Shown: positions 18,511-27,995, counted from the stretch's first letter. The stretch is 64,000 nt of DNA from Paracoccus albus (GCF_027913035.1 NZ_CP115775.1:930001-994000); one strand, 5' to 3'. Numbers and translations are program-made. Notes: a model not told the origin generated them from the letters alone.

Positions 18511-19324
18511 GGTGGTGTCAGACCAATTCGAACCAATCTCAGAAATCGGCTTTTGATGTTCTTACGCTGCAGCAAGTTCACGCCATTCGGAGAGGGCGAC
18601 GGATCGGTTGGCTTTGAAATGTCTGCGCTTCGAAAGGTGGCGATCGAGATTGAAGTGGTTGCTGATATCGGCATGGACGGAGGCGAATTTCCGCAGGTTG
18701 CCCATGCTGCGAAAACCCATCATCGCCCGCTCTCGTCGCCGGAACGGCTGGTGGGAATTCTCGGCCCTGTTATTCAGATGCCGCCCCGTCACGTGCCGAT
18801 CTGTTGCACCGATCTCGCGCAAGGTAGCAGGGTAGGATCGCAGCAGATCCGTGACGATTTTTTAGGCAGGCCGTAGCGCTTGATCATTTTCTTGAGGAAT
18901 TTCAATGCGGCCCTTCGGTCCCGCTTCTTGCTCACATAGACTTCGAGAACCTCACCTTCGTGATCGACGGCGCGCCACATATAATGCTGCACGCCGTTGA
19001 TCTTCACGAAGACCTCATCCAGATGCCAGCACCATTGTGGTCCGCCATGAAATCGGGCAACCCGTTTGCGGCGAATTTCGTGGGCAAAGACGGGGCCGAA
19101 CCGTTGCCACTAGAAGCGCACCGTTTCATGGCAGATGTCGATTCCGCGTTCATGCAGCAGATCCTCGACATTTCGAAGCGACAGTGGAAACCGGATATAC
19201 AGCATCACCGCGAGGCGGATGATTTCGGATGCGGTCTTGAAGTAGCGGAAGGGAGAAGTTTTCGGCATGCCGCGAGGGTAGGGTGGCAGGCGATCGCACG
19301 CAAGCCAGTTCCTTTGACAGCGCC
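18511..19324 (-). mobile_element. IS6 family insertion sequence, defective
   Basis: An 814-bp element, the usual IS6 size, from GGTGGTGTCAGACC to the complement of GGCGCTGTCAAAGG. It contains one transposase gene on the minus strand, which carries a stop and a frameshift. The flanking octamers do not match. The end stretches are shared with the relics at 17856-18151 and 11218-11267. Confidence 0.85.
18562..19268 (-). pseudogene. IS6 family transposase, inactivated
   Basis: The frame starts MPKTSPFRYFKTASEIIRLAV at 19268. It has a TAG at about 19111-19113, where a Trp-rich segment (VRF*WQRFGPVFAHE) is expected, then reads HLDEVFVKINGVQHYMWRAVD with the first catalytic aspartate. A missing A in the AAAA run at about 18866 shifts the frame at GLPKK; the rest (REIGATDRHVTGRHLNNRAENSH onward to EWRELAAA) continues in the other frame. 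Both lesions together make it inactive. Confidence 0.85.
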
Positions 19325-19386
19325 TCGCGGAACTTCAAAGCGATGTCCAAAGCCACGCAGCGCCGAGCAAAATTCGACAGGGTGGT

Positions 19387-19476
19387 TGGCGGAGAGGGTG
19401 GGATTCGAACCCACGGAACCCGTGAAGGCTCAACGGTTTTCGAGACCGCCCCGTTCGACCACTCCGGCACCTCTCC
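19387..19476 (-). tRNA. tRNA-Ser(CGA)
   Basis: Read on the minus strand: acceptor GGAGAGG/CCTCTCC, D-arm, anticodon loop CTCGAAA giving CGA, a long class II variable arm, the T-arm GGTTCGAATCC, discriminator G and an encoded CCA. It forms the border between the insertion-rich island to its left and ordinary chromosome to its right, and tRNA genes are common integration sites. Confidence 0.93.
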
Positions 19477-19575
19477 GCGCTTTTTTAATGTGGTGGGGGC
19501 GCATGTAACCGGCGGGGGGTTGAAGCGCAAGGGGGTTTTCGGCGAAAAGCGTTTGTCAGGTTCCGGGGAATGATC

Positions 19576-20487
19576 ATGCGCTGTTTTCGCGTGGCGGCAA
19601 GCATAGTTGGATGTGGCTTGACCATGTCATGGGCTGCGCCCGCCTCTGCCCAGCAGGGTGCCGCGCCACCCACCGTGGTGACGCCGCCTTCCCATGTCGC
19701 GCCGCATGTCTTTGCCAGCGTTGCGGAAAAGCTGTTTCAGGCCGGGCTGGGCGAAAGCCGGGCTACTGCAATCAGCGCGGAATCGGGTGTTTTCGCGAAT
19801 CGGATGGCTGCGATCTATATGGGCGGGTTTGAAGGCGAAAGCTGGCAGCAGGAGGTCGCGCGTATCCACGACGTGACGCGGGTCTCGGCGCTGCTGCTGG
19901 CTGCGATCGAGGCGCAGCTTGATCCGGTCACAGTTGCCGATCCGCGCCTGCGTGCTGCCTTTGGCGCGACAGGTGTCGATGCAATGCCGGACGGCGTGGG
20001 TCTGATCCTTGCCGCCCGGATAGAGCTCGCGCGACCGGGAACGATCGACGGCGTCACGGCACGGATGCGCTCGGACCGGGTGCGGGGTGCCTCTGTGCTG
20101 GCGGCGATCGATCATATGATCGTCATGCAGGACCCGGTCAGCCGGGCCATGGCCCGCCAGATGAACCGCCAGATTGCCTTTGCCAGTGCGTTTGCCGCTG
20201 CTGAGGGCTTTGAATTTCCGGCCCGTCCCGAAGATACGGCGGCCGATCTGTCCCTGCAGATCCCGGAACTGCGCCAGGATGCAGAGATGCGCATCCGGCT
20301 GGCCTGGTATGCGGCCTACGCGCCACTGGGTGCGCCTGCGGTTAACCGCGCGGCGGCGCTGATGGCGGGGCCAGAGGCTCAGGCGCTGAATGCGCTGATC
20401 GAACGGGCTGAGCAGGATGTGCTGGAACAGCTTGCCGGCGAAACCGGACGGGCGGCCGCACGCAGGATGAAAGGGGTGCCGCTTTGA
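19576..20487 (+). CDS. secreted hypothetical protein (possible DUF2059-like)
   Basis: About 303 residues with a signal peptide (MRCFRVAASIVGCGLTMSWAAPASAQ). The mature part is helical and Ala/Arg-rich, with ATAISAESGVFANRMAAIYMGGF near the start and LNALIERAEQDVLEQLAGETGRAAARR at the end. The start at 19576 is preferred over 19570 because CGGGGA then sits six bases upstream. It overlaps the next gene by four bases (TTGA), so the two are probably translated together. I do not recognise a firm family; a resemblance to DUF2059 proteins is only a guess. It is not the membrane protein TrgA known from Rhodobacter. Confidence 0.7.
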   Translation: MRCFRVAASIVGCGLTMSWAAPASAQQGAAPPTVVTPPSHVAPHVFASVAEKLFQAGLGESRATAISAESGVFANRMAAIYMGGFEGESWQQEVARIHDVTRVSALLLAAIEAQLDPVTVADPRLRAAFGATGVDAMPDGVGLILAARIELARPGTIDGVTARMRSDRVRGASVLAAIDHMIVMQDPVSRAMARQMNRQIAFASAFAAAEGFEFPARPEDTAADLSLQIPELRQDAEMRIRLAWYAAYAPLGAPAVNRAAALMAGPEAQALNALIERAEQDVLEQLAGETGRAAARRMKGVPL

Positions 20488-21569
20488 ACTTGGACGCGAC
20501 AGGCCGAGAGATTCTGCTGGTCGGGCCGCTGGCTTCGGCAGAGATGATGGCGGCTCTGGGCGTGACAGGGCACCCGACGACACTTCCGGGGACGCTGCAT
20601 GGCGGTGCGGATGCCGGGCTTGGCGGCGACTGGCCGGCCTTGCGCGACGGGCCAGGAGAGGTCGTCGCGATGCGTGTGCAGGAGAATGACGATCTGCGCC
20701 GTTATCTGCACATCACCGGGCTGTCGCCAGTTGATGTTGACGGTCAGCCGGTCTTCGGTCTTGGCAAGGGCGGCGGCGATGATTGGCAGGACAATGCGGC
20801 ACCCCTGATGGCGCGTGCTGCTGACATGCTGCTGTCGCGCGGGATCGAACGCAGTGATCAATCCTCAACCGCCCGATTGCGCCGGCTTGCCGAGATTGCA
20901 GCCGTTCGCCACAGGGCAGAAAGCGAAGCCGGTCCGGCAGCCCATCTTCCTGCGCCCGATGGAGACCGGGTGGAAGTTCGGCATCGCCGTGAAGCCTATG
21001 GCCGCTATTTTTCGGTCGAAGAAATCGCGCTTCGCCACCGGCGCTATGACGGGGGATGGTCGCCCGTGCTGGAGCGCGAGGTTTTCATTTCAGCTGATGC
21101 GTCCCTGTTGCTGCCATATGACCCGGTGCTCGACTGTGTGCTGCTGATAAGCCAGTTCCGCATTGGCCCGCTGGCTCGTGGTCAGGCGCAATGCTGGATG
21201 CTGGAGCCGGTGGCGGGTCGCGTTGATGCAGGCGAAGCACCTGCCGATGCCGCGCGCCGCGAGGCGGTGGAGGAGGCGGGACTAGATATCGGCCGCCTTT
21301 ATGCGCTGCCGGCGCATTATCCGACACCGGGTGCGAACAGCGAATATTATTATCCGTTCATCGCGGCGGTCGACCTGTCGGAACACGAAACGGGGCAGGG
21401 CTTCGGTGTGGCCGATGAGGGCGAGGACATCGCCACCCATATCATCCCGCGGGCAGAGCTGCTTCACCTTGCCGAAACGGGCCAGATTCAATGCGGGCCG
21501 CTGATCACGATGGCGCTGATGCTGGATCGGATGGCAGAACGGATCCGGGCGGATATGGCGGGAACGTGA
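20484..21569 (+). CDS. trgB: Nudix hydrolase, TrgB / ADP-ribose pyrophosphatase type
   Basis: A 361-residue protein. The C-terminal 200 residues form a NudF-like Nudix domain with a complete Nudix box, GRVDAGEAPADAARREAVEEAGL (G-x5-E-x7-RE-x2-EE-x-G). It should split ADP-ribose or a related nucleotide sugar into AMP and a sugar phosphate. The N-terminal 150 residues include a gamma-glutamylcyclotransferase-like stretch (PTTLPGTLHGGADAGLGGDWPAL), an arrangement seen in TrgB. The start is a TTG overlapping the stop of the preceding gene. In Rhodobacter sphaeroides trgB and cysK are neighbours in a locus linked to tellurite resistance, and the same pair occurs here. Function in this organism is inferred. 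Confidence 0.85.
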   Translation: MNLDATGREILLVGPLASAEMMAALGVTGHPTTLPGTLHGGADAGLGGDWPALRDGPGEVVAMRVQENDDLRRYLHITGLSPVDVDGQPVFGLGKGGGDDWQDNAAPLMARAADMLLSRGIERSDQSSTARLRRLAEIAAVRHRAESEAGPAAHLPAPDGDRVEVRHRREAYGRYFSVEEIALRHRRYDGGWSPVLEREVFISADASLLLPYDPVLDCVLLISQFRIGPLARGQAQCWMLEPVAGRVDAGEAPADAARREAVEEAGLDIGRLYALPAHYPTPGANSEYYYPFIAAVDLSEHETGQGFGVADEGEDIATHIIPRAELLHLAETGQIQCGPLITMALMLDRMAERIRADMAGT

Positions 21570-21672
21570 CCCGACGCGTTGCAAACATCGTATAATTTCC
21601 CTGCGGCAAGGCTTGCCGCCATTGTCAGCATTGGTATTGATCAGATCTGGACGTGACAGGAAAGGCGCCGAC

Positions 21673-22704
21673 ATGGACATTCGCCCCGATCTCGCTTCGG
21701 CAATTGGCAATACCCCCCTTATCAGGCTCAGCGGTCCGTCAGATGCGACGGGATGCGAGATTCTGGGCAAGGCAGAGTTCATGAATCCTGGCCAGTCGGT
21801 CAAGGATCGCGCGGCACTGTTCATCATCAAGGATGCGGTGGAGCGCGGGGAGCTGAAGCCGGGCGGCACGATTGTTGAAGGCACGGCGGGCAATACCGGC
21901 ATCGGGCTGGCGCTTGTCGGTGCCTCGATGGGGTTTCGCTCGGTCATCGTTATTCCTGAAACGCAAAGTCAGGAAAAGAAGGACATGATCCGGCTGGCAG
22001 GGGCGGAGCTGGTGCAGGTGCCCGCGGCACCCTACAAGAACCCGAACAATTATGTCCGCTATTCGGAACGTCTGGCAACGGCATTGGCGAAAACGGAACC
22101 CAATGGCGCCATCTGGGCCAATCAGTTCGACAATGTCGCCAACCGCCGCGCGCATCAGGAAACGACCGGGCCAGAGATCTGGGAACAGACCGACGGCAAG
22201 GTCGATGGTTTCATCTGTGCCGTCGGCTCTGGCGGGACACTGGTGGGCGTTGCGCAGGCGCTCCAGCCCAGGGGCGTGAAAATCGGGCTGGCCGATCCCG
22301 AAGGCGCGGCGCTGCATTCCTTCTATACCACCGGCGAATTCGACAGCCCCGGCAACTCGATCACGGAAGGGATCGGGCAGGGGCGTATCACCGCAAACCT
22401 TGAAGGCTTCACACCCGATTTCAGCTACCGCATCCCGGATTCTGAAGCGCTTGAGGTTCTGTTCAAGCTGGCCGCGGAAGAGGGGCTGGTGCTTGGCGGC
22501 TCCTCTGGCATCAACGTGGCGGGTGCCATCCGCCTGGCGCGAGAGCTTGGGCCGGGCAAGCGCATCGTCACGGTGCTTTGCGATGCCGGGAACCGGTATC
22601 AGACGAAGCTCTACAATCCGGAATTCCTGCGCGAAAAGGGGCTGCCTATCCCCGAATGGCTGGATTCAGAACCGCGCAACTTGCCAGAAGTATTCGAGGC
22701 ATAA
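21673..22704 (+). CDS. cysK: cysteine synthase (O-acetylserine sulfhydrylase)
   Basis: A PLP enzyme joining sulfide to O-acetylserine to give cysteine. The PLP-binding Lys44 lies in NPGQSVKDRAA, the substrate loop is EGTAGNTGIG, and the phosphate-binding loop is VGSGGTL. Its 343 residues make it slightly longer than classical CysK, with extra sequence in the middle (ANQFDNVANRRAH), typical of the alphaproteobacterial form. The ATG at 21673 follows GGAAAGG. It is downstream of trgB and two bases ahead of the MscS gene, probably one transcription unit. Confidence 0.93.
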   Translation: MDIRPDLASAIGNTPLIRLSGPSDATGCEILGKAEFMNPGQSVKDRAALFIIKDAVERGELKPGGTIVEGTAGNTGIGLALVGASMGFRSVIVIPETQSQEKKDMIRLAGAELVQVPAAPYKNPNNYVRYSERLATALAKTEPNGAIWANQFDNVANRRAHQETTGPEIWEQTDGKVDGFICAVGSGGTLVGVAQALQPRGVKIGLADPEGAALHSFYTTGEFDSPGNSITEGIGQGRITANLEGFTPDFSYRIPDSEALEVLFKLAAEEGLVLGGSSGINVAGAIRLARELGPGKRIVTVLCDAGNRYQTKLYNPEFLREKGLPIPEWLDSEPRNLPEVFEA

Positions 22705-22706
22705 CA

Positions 22707-25163
22707 TTGTTTCTGAACGTTTTTCGATCTGCGCTTCTGGCGCTTCTTTTGCTTGCGACCCAAGTTGCGGCGCAGGTGCAACAACAGATTGACTACGAGA
22801 CATGGGAAACCTTCGCCAGTCAGGCAGAGGCCGCACTGGATGATCGCGACACCTCGTCCGACCAGATCGAATCCATTCGTGAAAACGCGACAGAGTGGCG
22901 CGCGCAGTTCGATGAAGCGCAGAATATCAATGCGCCGCGCATCCAGACGATCAAGGATCAGATATCATCTCTGGGGCCGGAACCTGCCGAGGGCGAAACC
23001 GAAGCAGAGGATGTGGCCGACCGGCGTGCCGCGCTGAATGCGCAACTGTCCGAGCTGCAGGCGCCCGGCATCAAGGCGACCGAAGCCTATAGCCGGGCGG
23101 AATCCATCGTCACCCATGCCGATGAGATAGAGCGCGCGCGAGAGGCGGAAGAGCTCATGTCTCAGACGCCATCGCCCCTGCTGCCGACAAGCTGGGTCGC
23201 CGCCGGCAAGGACGTGCTGGGCATAGGTGCCGGCCTGACGTCAGAGGGGCAGGATGCTGTCAGCGAGGCGCGGGGCTTCAATGGCTGGACCCAGCTTCTG
23301 CTGTATCTCGCCGCTGGTGCCGCGCTGATTTACGGTCGCCGTGTCGTGGACAACCTGCCTTCGATGCTCGGCGCGCGGGCGACCGGCGATGGGCGGGCGG
23401 TGATCGCGTTTATCGTATCGCTCGGACAGATCATGGTGCCGATGATCGGTCTGTTCCTGATTGCCTATGCGGTGGATTCGACCGGACTGGTCGGCGACTG
23501 GTTGCGGCCTTTCCTGCTGGGCATGCCGCTTGCCGGGCTTGCCTTTTTTATCGGTCTCTGGCTGATCCGTACGCTGTTTGCGTCAACGCCGGTCGCCTAC
23601 GATACGCTGCATATGCCGCAGAAAAGCCGGACGCTGGCGCGGTTCTACGGCACCGGGCTTACCATAATGCTGTCGCTGCATGTGTGGCTGTCGCATGCCG
23701 CCCTGCCGCTGTCGGGTTTCGTGCGCCGCGACGGCGCGCCGCCGCAGATCCCCTATGAGGTGAGCGAGGCCGGCGCGGGCGTCATCCACTTTATCATCAT
23801 GCTGGGTGGCGCGTTCTTCCTGTTCCAGCTTGCCAATATCCTGCGCCGCATGACCCGGTATTACGGCAATGAGGCCGCGCCCTACCGTGCCAAGATACTG
23901 GCCGGAGTTGGTCGTTTGCTGCGACTGATCGTCGTGGTTTCGCTGGTTCTGGTGATGATCGGTTTCGTCAATGGCGGCAACGCGCTGTTCTGGCCCGCGG
24001 TCAAAAGCCTTGCGCTGATCGGGCTGCTGATCCTGTTGCAGGATTTCATCGCGGATCTCTATTCGCTGGCGCTGCGCAGCAAAGAGGGTGCGCGCGATTC
24101 GCTGATACCGCTGCTGATCGGGCTGCTGCTGATCGTCGCCTCGGTCCCGGTCTTTGCCCTGATCTGGGGTGCCTCGCTCTCTGACCTGCTGGAGGCGCGG
24201 ACCCGGATCCTGAACGGTGTGTCCTTCGGCAGCTTCAGCATATCCCCCGGCGCGGTGCTGACCCTGCTGATCGTGTTCGCCATCGGCTATATGATCACCA
24301 AATGGCTGCAATCTGTTCTTGGCACGCAGATTCTGCCGCGCACCAAGCTTGACCGGGGTGCCCAGTCTGCGGCCGTGTCGGGCCTTGGCTATATCGGGAT
24401 ATTTCTTGCCGCGCTGCTTGCCATCACCTCTGCCGGGTTCGACCTGTCCAGCCTTGCGATCGTGGCAGGTGCGCTCTCGGTCGGCATCGGCTTTGGCCTG
24501 CAAACCATCGTACAGAACTTCGTGTCAGGCATCATCCTGTTGATCGAACGTCCGATCAGCGTCGGCGATTGGGTCGAGGCTGGCGGTCAGCAGGGGATCG
24601 TTCAGGAAATCTCGGTCCGTTCGACGCGGATCAAAACCTTCGATCAGACCGATGTGATCGTCCCGAACAGCGACCTGATCAGCCAGACCGTGACGAACTG
24701 GACCCGAGGCAACGCGCGGGGCCGCATCATCGTGCCGGTGGGCGTGGCCTATGGCAGCGACACCCGCAAGGTCGAACAGATCCTGCGCGAGATCGCCGAG
24801 GATCAGCCGACCGTGCTGATCGACCCGGCCCCCGCGATTCTGCTGATGAATTTCGGTGCCGACAGCCTCGATTTCGAGGTCCGCTGTATTCTGTCGGACA
24901 TTTCCGGCGGCATCGGCGTTGCGTCAGAGATGCGCCACCAGATCGCACAACGCTTCGCCGCCGAGGGGATCGAGATACCCTTCGCGCAGCGCGACCTTTG
25001 GCTGCGCAATCCGGAAACCCTGTTCGCCAAGAAAGGCGACAGCGCAGAGGAGCGGCCGGTTCAGATCGAAGAAAGTGTCGAAGATACAGACGCAAGACCG
25101 CCGCAGGATATCCGCTCTGTCGGGGAATTGCCGGGCGATGCGGATGGCGACGGCGAGTACTGA
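22707..25163 (+). CDS. MscS-family mechanosensitive channel, large form
   Basis: An 818-residue inner-membrane protein. The proposed TTG start at 22707 gives a signal peptide (LFLNVFRSALLALLLLATQVAAQ) cut before a periplasmic coiled-coil domain of the DUF3772 type (about residues 25-190). Several membrane helices follow, then the MscS core at about 570-760: the pore-lining segment GALSVGIGFGLQTIVQNFVSG and the beta domain with ERPISVGDWVEAGG and DVIVPNSDLIS. It opens under membrane tension to release solutes. It starts two bases after cysK. An acidic C-terminal tail ends DADGDGEY. A longer in-frame start at 22578 exists but would lie inside cysK. Confidence 0.88.
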   Translation: MFLNVFRSALLALLLLATQVAAQVQQQIDYETWETFASQAEAALDDRDTSSDQIESIRENATEWRAQFDEAQNINAPRIQTIKDQISSLGPEPAEGETEAEDVADRRAALNAQLSELQAPGIKATEAYSRAESIVTHADEIERAREAEELMSQTPSPLLPTSWVAAGKDVLGIGAGLTSEGQDAVSEARGFNGWTQLLLYLAAGAALIYGRRVVDNLPSMLGARATGDGRAVIAFIVSLGQIMVPMIGLFLIAYAVDSTGLVGDWLRPFLLGMPLAGLAFFIGLWLIRTLFASTPVAYDTLHMPQKSRTLARFYGTGLTIMLSLHVWLSHAALPLSGFVRRDGAPPQIPYEVSEAGAGVIHFIIMLGGAFFLFQLANILRRMTRYYGNEAAPYRAKILAGVGRLLRLIVVVSLVLVMIGFVNGGNALFWPAVKSLALIGLLILLQDFIADLYSLALRSKEGARDSLIPLLIGLLLIVASVPVFALIWGASLSDLLEARTRILNGVSFGSFSISPGAVLTLLIVFAIGYMITKWLQSVLGTQILPRTKLDRGAQSAAVSGLGYIGIFLAALLAITSAGFDLSSLAIVAGALSVGIGFGLQTIVQNFVSGIILLIERPISVGDWVEAGGQQGIVQEISVRSTRIKTFDQTDVIVPNSDLISQTVTNWTRGNARGRIIVPVGVAYGSDTRKVEQILREIAEDQPTVLIDPAPAILLMNFGADSLDFEVRCILSDISGGIGVASEMRHQIAQRFAAEGIEIPFAQRDLWLRNPETLFAKKGDSAEERPVQIEESVEDTDARPPQDIRSVGELPGDADGDGEY

Positions 25164-25241
25164 TCGCGTCATTCATCGTTGAAAAGCGCTTCGGACCAGC
25201 CTCTCGACGGGTGGTCCTGTGCATTTTAACTCTCGCTGCAA

Positions 25242-25270
25242 TTGACATGGTTGCATTTGCAACTTATTAT
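25242..25270 (+). promoter_or_regulatory. hmgA promoter with embedded palindromic operator
   Basis: TTGACA (25242-25247) and TATTAT (25265-25270) are separated by exactly 17 bases, 35 bases before the hmgA start. Within the spacer is the palindrome GTTGCATTTGCAAC (25250-25263), two perfect 6-base arms around TT. Protein binding there would block RNA polymerase. TTGCA-n-TGCAA-like sites are used by MarR-type repressors of aromatic catabolism, so a homogentisate-responsive repressor is a sensible guess. Confidence 0.75.
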
Positions 25271-25304
25271 GCTCTCCAAATCCAGCATTTTCGTGGGGGA
25301 GCGA

Positions 25305-26666
25305 ATGACCATTGATGCCCTGCCGACAGGCATGATCCGCGCCGCAACCGTAAACGGCACCGCCGCGAATGAAGGCTATATGCCCGGTTTCGGCAATGAC
25401 TACGAAACAGAAGCGCTGCCGGGTGCGCTGCCGCAAGGGATGAACTCGCCCCAGAAATGCGAATACGGTCTTTACGGCGAACAGCTTTCCGGCACGGCCT
25501 TCACCGCCGACACGCCCGAACGGACATGGTGCTATCGAATCCGCCCAAGCGTCAAACATTCCAGCCGCTATACCCGCATAGATGTGCCATATTGGAAATC
25601 GGCACCCAACGTCGTCGGCGATGTGACAAGCCTGGGCCAATATCGCTGGGACCCGGTGCCGCATTCCGGTGAAAAGCTGAACTGGATTACCGGGATGCGC
25701 ACCATGACCACGGCGGGTGACGTGAATACGCAAGTGGGCATGGCCGCGCATATCTATCTGGTGACGGAATCCATGCGTGACGAATATTTCTACAGCGCAG
25801 ACAGTGAGTTACTGGTTGTTCCTCAGGAGGGTCGGCTCCGCTTCGCGACCGAGCTGGGCATCATTGATCTGGAACCGAAAGAGATCGCCATCATCCCGCG
25901 CGGCCTTGTCTATCGGGTTGAGGTTCTGGAAGGGCCCGCCCGCGGCTTTGTCTGCGAAAATTACGGCCAGAAGTTCGAACTGCCGGGCCGCGGCCCCATC
26001 GGCGCGAACTGCATGGCCAATCCGCGCGACTTCAAGGCACCCGTGGCCGCGTTCGAAGACCGTGAGGCTCCGTCCACACTGACCATCAAGTGGTGCGGCC
26101 AGTTCCACGAAACCAAGATCGCGCAAAGTCCGCTGGATGTCGTCGCGTGGCACGGCAATTACGCGCCATGCAAATACGATCTCCGCAATTACTGCCCGGT
26201 TGGCGCAATCCTGTTCGACCATCCCGATCCGTCGATTTTCACGGTTCTGACCGCGCCCTCCGGCGTGCCGGGGACGGCGAATATCGACTTCGTGCTGTTC
26301 CGCGAACGCTGGATGGTGATGGAAGATACCTTCCGGCCGCCATGGTATCACAAGAACATCATGTCCGAGCTGATGGGCAATATCTACGGCCAGTATGACG
26401 CCAAGCCGCAGGGTTTCATTCCCGGCGGGATGAGCCTGCACAACATGATGCTGCCCCACGGTCCTGACCGCGATGCTTTCGAAAAGGCGTCGAACGCCAA
26501 TCTCGGCCCGGACAAGCTGGAAAATACCATGTCCTTCATGTTCGAAACCCGCTTCCCGCAGCATTTGACAGAGTTTGCCGGCAAGGAAGCGCCTCTTCAG
26601 GATGACTATATCGACTGCTGGGAAAGCCTTGAGAAGAAATTCGACGGCACGCCGGGCAAAAAATGA
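25305..26666 (+). CDS. hmgA: homogentisate 1,2-dioxygenase
   Basis: A 453-residue Fe(II) dioxygenase that opens the ring of homogentisate to maleylacetoacetate in tyrosine and phenylalanine breakdown. Family hallmarks are [19 protein letters not shown] near the start, RIRPSVKHS, and the iron-ligand region [16 protein letters not shown], with [15 protein letters not shown] further on. The ATG at 25305 follows GGGGGAGCGA. The usual partners maiA and fahA are not in the window, so the pathway must be completed elsewhere. A strong promoter with an operator lies directly upstream and an inverted repeat follows the gene. Confidence 0.95.
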   Translation: MTIDALPTGMIRAATVNGTAANEGYMPGFGNDYETEALPGALPQGMNSPQKCEYGLYGEQLSGTAFTADTPERTWCYRIRPSVKHSSRYTRIDVPYWKSAPNVVGDVTSLGQYRWDPVPHSGEKLNWITGMRTMTTAGDVNTQVGMAAHIYLVTESMRDEYFYSADSELLVVPQEGRLRFATELGIIDLEPKEIAIIPRGLVYRVEVLEGPARGFVCENYGQKFELPGRGPIGANCMANPRDFKAPVAAFEDREAPSTLTIKWCGQFHETKIAQSPLDVVAWHGNYAPCKYDLRNYCPVGAILFDHPDPSIFTVLTAPSGVPGTANIDFVLFRERWMVMEDTFRPPWYHKNIMSELMGNIYGQYDAKPQGFIPGGMSLHNMMLPHGPDRDAFEKASNANLGPDKLENTMSFMFETRFPQHLTEFAGKEAPLQDDYIDCWESLEKKFDGTPGKK

Positions 26667-26690
26667 CGTCGAAATGACTTGAACACGCCG

Positions 26691-26714
26691 CCGCGCCGGG
26701 CTAATCCGGCGCGG
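26691..26714 (+). terminator. inverted repeat after hmgA
   Basis: CCGCGCCGG (26691-26699), loop GCTAAT, CCGGCGCGG (26706-26714). It is a perfect 9-bp stem 25 bases past hmgA, with no T-run after it, so its strength as a terminator is uncertain. Confidence 0.5.
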
Positions 26715-26727
26715 TTCGCATTTGCGC

Positions 26728-26803
<76 letters not shown>

Positions 26804-26883
26804 TTTCCTTAAAATAGGCGATTGTATATTTGACAGACCCGCGTCACGCAGGTCATCGTCAACTTGTGTGAAAGGCCGGATCA

Positions 26884-26912
26884 GTCGGACGATTTCTTTT
26901 CGTCCGGCTTTT
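26884..26912 (+). terminator. terminator downstream of tRNA-Val
   Basis: GTCGGACG and CGTCCGGC pair around a 9-base loop and are followed by TTTT at 26909. It lies 80 bases past the tRNA, just before the IS630 insertion. Confidence 0.5.
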
Positions 26913-26938
26913 GCTTCACGATCTGCTTAAGGCGTTCC

Positions 26939-27909
26939 TTAGAGCGTGTCGCGTTTATCGGCATGGTATCCTGCGGCATTGAAGAAGTTGTAGCATTCTT
27001 CATCGGAGAACAGGTCGCAGACGTGGCCGACGACGTGCCAAAGTTCGTTATAGGTTCTGGCCCTCGCCTTCCTGATCAGAGCCTTGAGTTTTGAGAAGGC
27101 CATTTCAATGGGATTGAGGTCGGGGCTTTAGGGCGGCAGGAACAAAAAACCATGCGCCGACTTTCTGCAAGGTGCGGGCCGCCCCGGGGCTCTTGTGGCT
27201 GGACAGGTTGTCGAGGATCACAACATCGCCTTGGCTCAGCGTCAGTGCCAGTTGGGTCTCGACATAGAGGTCAAACATCTCGCTGTTCATCGCCCCTGAA
27301 ATCACCCATGGCGCGTCCAGCCGGTCATGGCGCAAGGCGCCGATGAACGTCTGGGTGCGCCAGTGTCCGAACGGCGCTTGATCGACCAGGCGTTGGCCGC
27401 GCGGGGCCCAACCGGTGGTTTTGACCATGTTGGTCTTGACCGAGGTTTCGTCGATGAAGGCCAATCTTTCCAGATGGCCGGCCATGAAGGGCTGGCGTTT
27501 TGTGATCCAGATGCGCCGCGCCTCAGCGACGTCCTTGCGCTTCTGTTCAAGCGCCTGAAGGTCTTTTTTTGTGACTGAGGCCGAGCCTGTGCAGCAGCCG
27601 TCCGACCGACGAGCGATGCACGTGCAGCCCGTGTTCCGATCCCAGCTCCGCCGTCAATTCATCGATCGTCAGGTCGGGCTGCGCCGCGATCCGGCCCTGC
27701 ACCCAGTCCTTGACGCCAGTCAGCTTACCGCGGCGCGGGTTGCCATGCGGCTTCGGCTTCAGGCTTGCGGTCTCACGCTTGAGACGCACCATGTCGTTGA
27801 CGAACTTGATCGAAACGCACAGGCACCTGGCCGTCTCAGTGTGCGTGTTCCCTTGCTCGACAAGCGCGACGGCGCGTTCACGCAGCTCAACAGGATGCGG
27901 TTTGCCTAT
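26939..27909 (-). pseudogene. IS630 family transposase, broken
   Basis: Reading from 27909: GKPHPVELRERAVALVEQG (the codon where ATG is expected is ATA), an HTH domain, then LGLSHKK at a run of seven A residues (27564-27570). The frame changes by one base there to DLQALEQKRKDVAEARRIW, then FIDETSVKTNMVKTTGWAP with the first catalytic aspartate and VILDNLSSHKSP with the second. Near 27130 a further base shift plus a TAA destroy the FLPPYSPDLNPIE motif, whose remnant reads SPDLNPIEMAFSKLK. A-run frameshifts can be programmed in IS630 elements, but the later lesions and the lost start make it inactive. Confidence 0.85.
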
Positions 27910-27995
27910 CCCTGACTCCTATATCTGCCTCAAAAGAAAGGAATCACAGAATGAACCTCTTGGGAATCCCGAATCCGATCAAAAACGACACGCTC
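26942..27995 (-). mobile_element. IS630 family insertion sequence, decayed
   Basis: A 1054-bp element bounded by inverted repeats GAGCGTGTCGCGTTT and GAGCGTGTCGTTTTT and flanked by the dinucleotide TA on each side (26940-26941 and 27996-27997), the standard IS630 target duplication. Its single transposase gene is on the minus strand and is broken. Confidence 0.9.

Noticed and set aside
21613..21672. Upstream ATG for cysK at 21613
   Set aside because: The added 20 residues do not match the family, and the ribosome site fits the ATG at 21673.
26878..26941. Short minus-strand frame ending KPDEKKSSD beside the IS630 element
   Set aside because: It resembles a gene end, but no upstream part exists beyond the IS630 insertion, and a terminator hairpin overlaps it.
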